Part shown: positions 1-6,700 of the stretch, piece after piece
How positions within the stretch are numbered: the stretch's first letter is position 1
Layout: each line of letters opens with the position of its first letter
DNA from: Thermoplasmata archaeon
Lineage (GTDB): Archaea > Thermoplasmatota > Thermoplasmata > GCA-020350865
Direction of reading: 5' to 3'
Assembly (NCBI GenBank): GCA_020350865.1
Contig: CP070726.1
Location: 2,324,822-2,332,543 of the forward strand
Length of the DNA stretch: 7,722 bases
Position numbers and translations under genes: made by a program
The notes under the pieces: model-generated
Database searches by the model: none
Told to the model about the DNA's origin: nothing
Seen by the model: the letters and a program-made list of their open reading frames with translations, nothing else

Positions 1-3000
1 ACTACCTTGATAATCCTCATCAGGTACAAATACAATATCAATATTATCGTCGGTATTGCCATTTATTATCATTGGGATGCATTCAGGCCATACATTTGGA
101 GCGCAAATCCCTCCGCAGTCGGCTCCCTCTTCATTTGGTCCCATGTAACTGTCGGAGCAATCACATGCATCTCCGATACCGTCGCCATCATAATCTTCCT
201 GACCTGGATTCTCATAATCAAGGCAGTTGTCGCAGGCATCACCGACGCCATCGAGGTCATAATCCCTCTGCTCGTCCGTATGGTCGTTTCCATTAATGTC
301 CGTCCAGTCAGATATTGGATTTGGAGTGTTTGGACAATTGTCAATTGAATCCTCAACCCCATCTGCGTCTGCATCGTCAAGTAGCTTAAAAACATAGGCT
401 GACCCTGAATCAACCCCTAAGTCCCCATCCTTGGATGCCCCGATTACAACATAAATATTGAATGCAGATACTGAAAATCCAAATTCGTCCCCTACCTCTA
501 AAAGGGGGGATGTCAGCTTTCGTTTTTGATTCCACGCACCCCCGCCTGGCGCCATGACATAGGCTGCACCTGAATTGAGACCCGCCTCATTATCCTGGTG
601 AGCACCAACTATGGCCATATATCCGTCAATGGATACAGATGTACCATACAAATCACCCATATCAGCGTCGTCGGCAGTCAATTTAGCCTTCTGGCTCCAT
701 ATTGGATGCAGGATATCTATATATTGTGAGAACACATAGGCTGAACCTGAATTACAATTTATATCAATTAAAGGCAAACAAGCATCATCGTTACCAGGAG
801 CGCCAACCACAAAGGTTTCTCCACTAAGGGATACGGACCAACCGAAATTGTCCGATTCGGCTACGTCGTTTGAAGTCCGTTTCGCCTTCTCATTCCAACC
901 GATGGGACCTATTATATTGAAGGTATAATCGAAAACATAGACTGAACCCGATTCCGCCCCAGCATCATCGTCATATGGAGCCCCTATGACAATTGTAACA
1001 GGGGTGAGGGAATATGGAATTCCCCCGGGATCAACCCACTCTTTTTCCCCTCCAATGCTGACGGAATAGCCAAATCCATCATCGACACCTCCGTCGCTTG
1101 CAGACAGTTTGTAATCCTCTGTCTTGTCGTACCAAAATAAACCTCTCTCGAATATATACGCAGAGCCAGTATCATCATTAAAAGGAGCGCCAACCACGAT
1201 GGTATCATAAGTATAGGCTCCACCCTGGGCTATAGCGACAGAGAAGCCAAAGGAATCTCCTATCCCGGCATCGCTAGCAGTCAGTTTTGCCTCCTGGTTC
1301 CAGGTATCCCCGCTGCGCACGAAAACATAGGCGGCTCCCTCATCATCGTTATTTGGAGCGCCAATCACTATCGTATCCCCGGCTATGGACACTGATGTGC
1401 CAAATTGGTCCCCCGTTGCCCCGTCGCTTGCAGTCAGCTTCTCCTGTTCGCTCCAGACGGGCTCCAGGCTCCAGGGGGGCCATGTGCGAATGTAAACATA
1501 GGCAGAGCCCGAACCATCGTCACCAGGAGCGCCAATTACGACGGTGTTTCCGCTGGCTGATACTGAGCTACCGAACTGATCATCGGCCGCACCGTCACTT
1601 GCGGTTAGCTTGGCTTTCTCCTCGAAAACCCACGGATCAATCGTTATCGGGTATACAGCAGTGTCATCTTCCACAGTAATGGTGAGGCTTTTCTTTTGCA
1701 AGGTGAGATGGGCCGGCAACTCGTTTCCAAAAGAGTCCCACACATGCAATCCGGTGTACCGCAGGACGGGTTTTCCTGCATCTGTACTGAAAACCACGGT
1801 CTGGCCGTTATCAACAATCTGTCCCTGCAGATTCCCTGAAATCGACATTTCAATGGTAAGTGGACTTTCCCTATTTCCCTTTGGGGGGGTTACGATATCG
1901 AAACCCTGCTTCAATCCTTTCTCATTGTTCACATACCATTCGGTCAAGGTTTCCCTTTCGAACTCTATTTGATTATCCTTGGCATCCGGCTGAGCCGATT
2001 GAACGGGATTCATATCCCCTTCGCGTCCTATGGACTTAACACTGAGTCCGAGTTCCCAGTTCTCCTCACCCTGGGCCGGAGAGTTCACTTCGATGCCTTC
2101 TTCATGGATGAGTATCTCCAGGTTGTTTGCCTCGTTTGTGGCCTCCCAGGATCCTTCCTTACCTGGTGAGAAGTAATAATTCAAAACGGAAGAGTCCAGG
2201 TCTTGAACCCATCCTCTCCATCCGGTGTCAACGGCAGCAAGTGCACCCATCCAAACAAACATACCCGAAATGATAAGCACTTTAATCTTTTGTCTCTTTT
2301 TATTGTTCTTTTTGGAATCCTCTTCTTCGCCATCATATAGAAGAGCTGTTGCTGGGACACCAATTACTCCGATTAAAAATGGAGCGAAAAATATCGAATC
2401 CTCGGTTCCTTCTGTTTCAGAGTCTTTATTGTTTTTTACTTCATTGTGTTGATCAGGAGTACTAATCACTACCGGTTCATAATTCTTGATATCGTTATCC
2501 TCAACTTCAACGGTTGAATAAATATTGTCGTACTGGACAATCATATCATCATCCAGATTATCAGTATTTGGCATTCCAACATTATGGCCAGCAAACACCC
2601 AAGCGTCGATCCCGCCAACCATGTTGAACACATTTTCAAACCCGTTTTGAACCAAGATACTGCAGGCCTCCGCGCTTTTACTGCCGCCTTTGGAATACAC
2701 GATAATCAAATCCCCGAAATCCAAATCACACATAGTATCTTCAAAATCCCAAAACGGCATCGATATAGCATTGGCTATATGTCCATATTCATATTCCGAG
2801 GAAGTTCTCACATCCACAATCACAACATCACTACTAGAATCTATGATTTGCCTGGCTTGCTCAACATCGATATCTATGTACTCATAAATTGGATCCTCCA
2901 ACGAGGGGAGGGTTGTTGAATCGTCCGGATCAATCAATTTCTCAATTACGGCCCTGAACTCGTATTCCTCTGCGGAGAGGTCATTTTGCCTCTCATACCC

Positions 3001-3471
3001 GTTGCCTATCCGCCAGTATTTCTCCCCGAACACGAATGTGGGAATGCTCCCTTTCGGATTGAAGGTCCTATAAATCCCCAATTCGGATTCGGGTACTTCT
3101 GTCTCAACTCCAGGAGTTAATGTATCATCACCTGTATCGATCTCCCAGTGGTGGGCAATGATGTCCCCGCTCTCGAAATATTCACTGGCCACCATATCAA
3201 AGGTATCTTTGATCCACTTGCAGTGCGGGCACCAGGTGGTTGTAAACAGCCTCACCACGGGTTTGCCATTCTCATACTGGATTTCACTCGATGTAACGGA
3301 AAAAGTGCCTTCTTTACCGATGGTATGCAAATTATCTCCTGTACCTTCGGTAATTGATTGGTTCTTTGAACCGCATGCACCTTCCGCGCTCACATTCGCT
3401 GATAATGCTGCCGCAAAAACGGCCAAGAGCATCATCGTTACCAAAATCTTAGATATCGATTTAGTTTTCAT
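1..3471 (-). CDS. Thioredoxin-like/rhodanese-like membrane protein fused to FG-GAP propeller, TSP3 repeats and start of an M64-like protease (3' partial)
   Basis: One open frame of 1157 codons with no stop before the left edge. The ATG at 3471 is the first possible start: an in-frame TAA lies two codons upstream and a GGAGG ribosome site 9 nt before it. Order by residue: signal peptide 1-29; thioredoxin-like fold about 54-178 with C81-P-H-C84 and a cis-Pro candidate P144; rhodanese-like 196-300 with Ser at the catalytic Cys position (260); membrane helices about 360-379 and 398-415 around a charged loop; lead-in domain 417-616; seven FG-GAP repeats 619-1030; TSP3 repeats 1031-1105; Cys-rich linker; then IDIVFVPDEDY at the edge, matching the start of the M64-like domain of gene B. 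Predicted topology puts both the redox part and the large C-terminal part outside the cell. By comparison with B the full protein should be near 1600 residues. The reading frame and domains are seen; the protease part is inferred from the paralogue. Exact function is unknown. Confidence 0.9.
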   Translation of the reverse strand, partial: MKTKSISKILVTMMLLAVFAAALSANVSAEGACGSKNQSITEGTGDNLHTIGKEGTFSVTSSEIQYENGKPVVRLFTTTWCPHCKWIKDTFDMVASEYFESGDIIAHHWEIDTGDDTLTPGVETEVPESELGIYRTFNPKGSIPTFVFGEKYWRIGNGYERQNDLSAEEYEFRAVIEKLIDPDDSTTLPSLEDPIYEYIDIDVEQARQIIDSSSDVVIVDVRTSSEYEYGHIANAISMPFWDFEDTMCDLDFGDLIIVYSKGGSKSAEACSILVQNGFENVFNMVGGIDAWVFAGHNVGMPNTDNLDDDMIVQYDNIYSTVEVEDNDIKNYEPVVISTPDQHNEVKNNKDSETEGTEDSIFFAPFLIGVIGVPATALLYDGEEEDSKKNNKKRQKIKVLIISGMFVWMGALAAVDTGWRGWVQDLDSSVLNYYFSPGKEGSWEATNEANNLEILIHEEGIEVNSPAQGEENWELGLSVKSIGREGDMNPVQSAQPDAKDNQIEFERETLTEWYVNNEKGLKQGFDIVTPPKGNRESPLTIEMSISGNLQGQIVDNGQTVVFSTDAGKPVLRYTGLHVWDSFGNELPAHLTLQKKSLTITVEDDTAVYPITIDPWVFEEKAKLTASDGAADDQFGSSVSASGNTVVIGAPGDDGSGSAYVYIRTWPPWSLEPVWSEQEKLTASDGATGDQFGTSVSIAGDTIVIGAPNNDDEGAAYVFVRSGDTWNQEAKLTASDAGIGDSFGFSVAIAQGGAYTYDTIVVGAPFNDDTGSAYIFERGLFWYDKTEDYKLSASDGGVDDGFGYSVSIGGEKEWVDPGGIPYSLTPVTIVIGAPYDDDAGAESGSVYVFDYTFNIIGPIGWNEKAKRTSNDVAESDNFGWSVSLSGETFVVGAPGNDDACLPLIDINCNSGSAYVFSQYIDILHPIWSQKAKLTADDADMGDLYGTSVSIDGYMAIVGAHQDNEAGLNSGAAYVMAPGGGAWNQKRKLTSPLLEVGDEFGFSVSAFNIYVVIGASKDGDLGVDSGSAYVFKLLDDADADGVEDSIDNCPNTPNPISDWTDINGNDHTDEQRDYDLDGVGDACDNCLDYENPGQEDYDGDGIGDACDCSDSYMGPNEEGADCGGICAPNVWPECIPMIINGNTDDNIDIVFVPDEDYQGS
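148..381 (-). repeat. TSP3-type acidic calcium repeats (gene A)
   Basis: Residues about 1031-1108: DADADGVEDSIDNCP, then YDLDGVGDACDNC and YDGDGIGDACDC. The D-x-D-x-D-G and D-N-C-P pattern is that of thrombospondin type 3 repeats, which bind calcium and are held by disulfides. They link the propeller to the region where the M64-like domain begins. Confidence 0.88.
382..1617 (-). repeat. Seven FG-GAP repeats (gene A), probable beta-propeller
   Basis: Residues 619-1030. Each unit follows the pattern K-L-T-A-S-D, x-F-G-x-S-V-S, V-I-G-A-P-x-D-D-D, G-S-A-Y-V-F. Units begin near residues 623, 680, 731, 790, 866, 932 and 987, with lengths of 51-76 residues. Unit 4 carries a long loop with VDPGGIPYSLTPVT, and unit 5 a loop with a Cys pair (CLPLIDINC). 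Seven units fit the integrin-alpha type seven-bladed propeller, and the acidic D-D-D loops resemble calcium sites. Confidence 0.9.
1624..2223 (-). other. Lead-in beta domain before the FG-GAP array (gene A)
   Basis: Residues about 417-616. It contains IEVNSPAQGEENWELGLSVK, FERETLTEWYVNNEKGLKQG and the closing VYPITIDPWVF. A domain of this type often precedes FG-GAP arrays in secreted bacterial and archaeal proteins, as far as I recall; its role is not known to me. The last 28 residues are shared with the visible start of gene B. Confidence 0.55.
2224..2394 (-). other. Two-helix membrane hairpin in gene A
   Basis: Residues about 360-379 (IFFAPFLIGVIGVPATALLY) and 398-415 (VLIISGMFVWMGALAAVD) are hydrophobic, separated by a loop that is acidic then strongly basic (EEED, then KKNNKKRQKIK). 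The positive loop should stay in the cytoplasm, so both the redox modules and the C-terminal propeller/protease part end up outside. The second half (basic stretch, hydrophobic core, then AAVD) looks like a signal peptide that has become internal. Confidence 0.75.
2572..2886 (-). other. Rhodanese-like domain, catalytic Cys replaced by Ser (gene A)
   Basis: Residues about 196-300. VDVRTSSEYEYGHIANAISM matches the conserved first rhodanese motif (V-D-V-R, E-Y, G-H-I-x-N-A) and MVGGIDAW the last one. The active-site loop, normally V-Y-C-R-x-G-x-R-S, reads VYSKGGSKSAEAC, so Ser260 (TCC at 2692-2694) stands where the persulfide Cys belongs. A Cys occurs ten residues later (C270) but outside the loop. 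Probably no sulfurtransferase activity; such inactive copies can act as binding domains. Confidence 0.85.
2938..3312 (-). other. Thioredoxin-like domain with CPHC active site (gene A)
   Basis: Residues about 54-178. VVRLFTTTWCPHCKWIKDTF is a typical beta-strand, active-site and helix segment, with the redox pair at C81 and C84 (codons at 3229-3231 and 3220-3222). The GSIPTF segment at 141-146 supplies the cis-proline (P144) of thioredoxin folds. The CPHC dipeptide is the one used by DsbA, but the domain is about the size of a minimal thioredoxin and lacks room for the DsbA helical insertion. Likely an extracytoplasmic thiol oxidase, isomerase or reductase module; direction of electron flow cannot be read from sequence. 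Confidence 0.85.
3385..3471 (-). other. Sec signal peptide of gene A
   Basis: Residues 1-29: a lysine-containing n-region (MKTKSISK), a hydrophobic core of about 17 residues (ILVTMMLLAVFAAALSA), and a V-S-A at 27-29 that fits a signal peptidase I site before EGAC. Cys33 is not in a canonical lipobox, so a lipoprotein is less likely. The segment places the following CPHC domain outside the membrane. Confidence 0.8.
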
Positions 3472-3479
3472 GTGTTATT

Positions 3480-3487
3480 CCCTCCTT
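3480..3487 (-). promoter_or_regulatory. Shine-Dalgarno site of gene A
   Basis: Minus-strand AAGGAGGG, with the GGAGG core 9 nt before the ATG at 3471. It fixes the start together with the in-frame TAA at 3475-3477. Confidence 0.8.
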
Positions 3488-3651
3488 CCTTTATGTTTTT
3501 TCAGGCCTTGAACCGAGGGAAATTAAAAGAAGATAAGGGCGCGATTACCTGCACTAATTCCTTTATTTTCGCAGAACTTCTATTGTAAATCCTCCTCTTT
3601 TAAGACTCCCTCCATGGCCATTGCCTTGAAAAATGAATCGAATTTCGAATA

Positions 3652-3660
3652 TTTATATAT
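3652..3660 (-). promoter_or_regulatory. Possible TATA box for gene A
   Basis: Minus-strand ATATATAAA within an AT-rich block, about 180 nt before the start codon. If used by an archaeal polymerase it would give a leader of roughly 150 nt. A second candidate, ATTATATATATCC, lies near 3698-3709. No clear BRE is visible, and the plus strand reads TTTATATA at the same place, so orientation is uncertain. Confidence 0.25.
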
Positions 3661-3726
3661 TGCGTGACAAAGTATGTAGAAGATTTAATAAAAATATGGA
3701 TATATATAATATGCGAAATTATCTTT

Positions 3727-3756
3727 AAAAAAAGAAAAAATAGGCAGAATCCTGCC
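3727..3756 (-). terminator. Hairpin plus T-tract terminator of gene B
   Basis: On the minus strand GGCAG-GATT-CTGCC (3756 to 3743) is followed by TATTTTTTCTTTTTTT (3742 to 3727). It starts 15 nt past the TAG of gene B. The stem is short (5 bp), but the T tract alone would suffice in an archaeon. It suggests that gene A does not depend on read-through from gene B. Confidence 0.65.
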
Positions 3757-3771
3757 CTGAGTGTAACCCCA

Positions 3772-6700
3772 CTACCTCCCCGGCCTAATCGCCCTTATCG
3801 TGTCGTCGCCCCAGAACTCGGTGCCGTCCATGAGCGACCCGGATAACGTGATCTCATACTCCTCGTCGGGAGCGCCGATGAGGTCCTCAACCTCCTTGCG
3901 GTCGAACTTGAGCATGAGGACCGCGTCCTGGATATCACCCCACTCGGCCTGGGTAGCATTGTTGAGTCTTACAGTGCTGATGTCGATCTCACTGGCATCG
4001 AAGGCGCCGGCCGGATCAATGTATCCGGTTATCCACCTGCCCTTGCTCTTCAGGTTGAGGGTGTCCGGATCGATATCGACCTCTCCCGGGCACCCATAGA
4101 AACCGGGTGAGCCGGCATCCAGGGGGCAGGTGTCTTCGTAGTCTTTTAGGCCGTCGTTGTCCAGATCCAAAGATTGACACTCCGGGTCAGAATAGTTTAT
4201 GTCAGAGCAAAAATCGTATAATTCTTCGGATAGATCTATTGTAATTATTGTTTCACCTGTGGAGTTGGCGACCTCCACCGTTTTCATATTGTCGTAGAAA
4301 GGCATGATAATGTTGAAATCCACATCGTCTAATAAGCCGCCATACGGCGCTCCCGGCTCCGCAAACTGTTCCCTTGGATCGAATATCCCATACTTTTCAA
4401 TTAGGGCACCGTTCGAGGAATAGATGCTCACGAAAAAGGCTGATCCTTGAAGATTATGGTCTCGCGGATGGCCAAAGGCGATTCTCCTTCCCAACTCAGT
4501 AATTTCGCCTTCTTTGATGTTTAAATATACTTTCACGGACTTTTCTCCCTCTTCCCCCCCTCCGGGCGGATCCACATATTGGTCGGACACCCAGTTGATG
4601 CGCCTGCTGCAGGCTATCCCAAACCCATTGGAATTGTCAACCATTATTTCTGGGGCATCATGGTCTATCTTCCACCATCCCCCTCCACAACAGGGAGCCT
4701 GATCGCAGAATTCAATGCAGTCATCTGGATCCCACCCCTCGTCGGTGGCGTCGTCTCGACAGTTGTCCTCGGTTTCCCAAACATTTGGAGGTCCCCCATC
4801 CTCGTCGTTTTGCCTATAGGAGGTGCAAGGCACTCCGGTATCTTCGTATTCATCCACCATCCTGAAGAGGGCATGTGCGGATTCATGGATAAACGTTCTC
4901 TGGATATTATTCCCTTCTGCCGTATAATAGAACCGGCCAAGTGTGCAGTCTCCGAATGCCGCGGTGTGTAATATCACCACTGCATCGGCTAAATCGCACT
5001 CCGGCTCGTCAAATTCATCGGGAGGATCTCCCCCGCAGCCATCGCGTGCATCTCCTTCGTCCTCCATGTAATAGAAGTTGAATATATCCATATTGGCTGA
5101 GATGGGCGCAGTTGCACCCAACTCGTTGAAAATCAAATCGTCAACTTCTGTTAAAAATAGATCCACATCACCGAAATAATCAATATCAGGCACGAAGACG
5201 AGATCTATCTTATCGTCATCGTTGCCCTGTTCCCAATACGGGATGCAATAATCCGAGCAATCATCCGCACATATTCCTCCGCAATCCGCACCATATTCAT
5301 TCGGTCCTTTGAAACCGTCGGAACAATCGCATGCATCTCCCACCGAATCGCCGTCCATATCCTCCTGGCCGGGATCATAGAATTCAGGACATTTGTCACA
5401 GACATCTCCAATACCGTCACCTTCTATACCATAGAGGCGTATCTCGTTCAATGTGGTAAAACTGCCGCTCGTCCTCGTTAACTGCACCCTGAGATACTGG
5501 ATCGTTTGAAGCCAATCAACCTCAATGTTGCGGACATCATTTCCACTTATCGTTCCATATGATGGGTCACCTGTGGATTTGGAGACCATCGGATACCAGG
5601 CCCCGTCGAAACCATCTGTGGTACTTGGGCTGTACTGAACGATGTACTCCGCAGTTCCGGAATCAGCATCCAGGACGGAATTGTCCAGAATAATTCTGGT
5701 AATAGTTCTGGCATCTGGCATTTTTATGATCAAAGTGGCCGGTGAACCAGTATCTTTCCAGTAACTTTCTGCGTGATCCCATGTATTATCATCGATTAAA
5801 TTGCCCACTTCAAACTCATTGTCTGTAAAACCTGGATTTGGGGTATAATAGGTGTCAGCTGCGTTCTGACCGCCTGTTGCTGCTGATCCAACGGTGGAGG
5901 CTACCATTGTCCCGTCACTGGTAAAATCGTATTCGAATCCATCATTATCCGCTTGATCTGTGTTAGGAGTCATCGGGCAGTTATCGACACTGTTTCCAAT
6001 GAGGTCGTTGTCGGTATCACGGTCCTCACATCCGTCTGCCCAATCACCGTTTGTATTTGCCCAGCCGGACTCACAACTGCAAATCGGCTCCCAAGTGCAA
6101 TAGGGTGCAAGGGGCCAGGGACCTGTCTGCACACAGATTTCGGGGTCGGTAATCCCATCGCAGTAGGACGGACCTGTGCACCCACCGGGGATGGCGTGGT
6201 CATTGCAGATGTCTGATGCACAAGCATCTCCGACTCCGTCTCCGTCAGCATCTTCCTGCAGAGGATTAGGGGAATAGGGACAGTTATCGCAGGCATCACC
6301 CACGCCGTCGAGGTCAAAGTCCTTCTGCTCGTTGTAATGATCGTCTGCATTCATATCTCTCCAGTCCATTGTTGGATTCGGAACCGTTGGGCAGTTGTCG
6401 GATGAATCCGAAACTCCGTCCGCGTCTTCATCATTGAGCAGTTCGAAAACATATGTGGATCCCGATTCATACCCAAGGTCATCATCCCGGCTTGCCGATG
6501 CGATAGCGGTACCGCCGCTGATAGATACAGAAAATCCAAAACTCTCATCAGCTACTGCATCGGATGCGGTCAGCTCTTGTTCTTCACCCCAGGTGCCTCC
6601 ACTGTATCCAAACACATAAGCCGAACCTGAATTTGAACCTGAATCATCGTCACCTGGGGCCCCGATTACGATTGTGTATCCATTGATTGATACCGACCAG

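Larger units (their letters stand above)
3472..3771. other. Intergenic region between the two paralogues
   Basis: Three hundred bases with no supported gene. From the right: the terminator of gene B, a strongly AT-rich block at about 3640-3720 with TATA-like words, then a mixed-composition leader ending in the gene A ribosome site. A 13-codon frame at 3580-3621 on the minus strand is too short to support as a gene. Confidence 0.7.

Noticed and set aside
984..1223. Short minus-strand frames in other phases inside gene A
   Set aside because: Out-of-phase shadows; the long frame through 1-3471 is open and carries clear domains throughout.
382..1617. CRISPR or tandem-repeat array reading of the repeated words in the FG-GAP regions
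   Set aside because: The repetition is explained by protein repeats of 51-77 codons with unequal lengths and no spacer structure.
1883..1889. Seven-G run in gene A as a possible phase-variation tract
   Set aside because: Short, the frame is intact, and no second phase or alternative product is suggested.
1287..1972. Overlapping plus-strand frames opposite the FG-GAP array and lead-in domain of gene A
   Set aside because: Arg/His/Pro/Ser-rich translations typical of the antisense of repetitive Asp/Gly/Ala coding DNA.
3580..3621. 13-codon minus-strand frame (MAMEGVLKEEDLQ) in the leader of gene A, with GGAGG-like bases inside it
   Set aside because: Too short, only a weak AAGG-like ribosome site before the first ATG, and no sign of a regulatory leader peptide.
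3704..3709. Plus-strand TATAAT resembling a bacterial -10 box
   Set aside because: Part of a simple AT-rich stretch, no convincing -35 and no plus-strand gene downstream.
3664..3846. Plus-strand 60-codon frame crossing the intergenic region
   Set aside because: Overlaps the terminator and the conserved C-terminus of gene B; no ribosome site or recognisable protein.
4579..4971. Plus-strand 130-codon frame opposite the M64-like domain
   Set aside because: The minus frame here carries the conserved protease motifs; this is a mirror frame without family resemblance.
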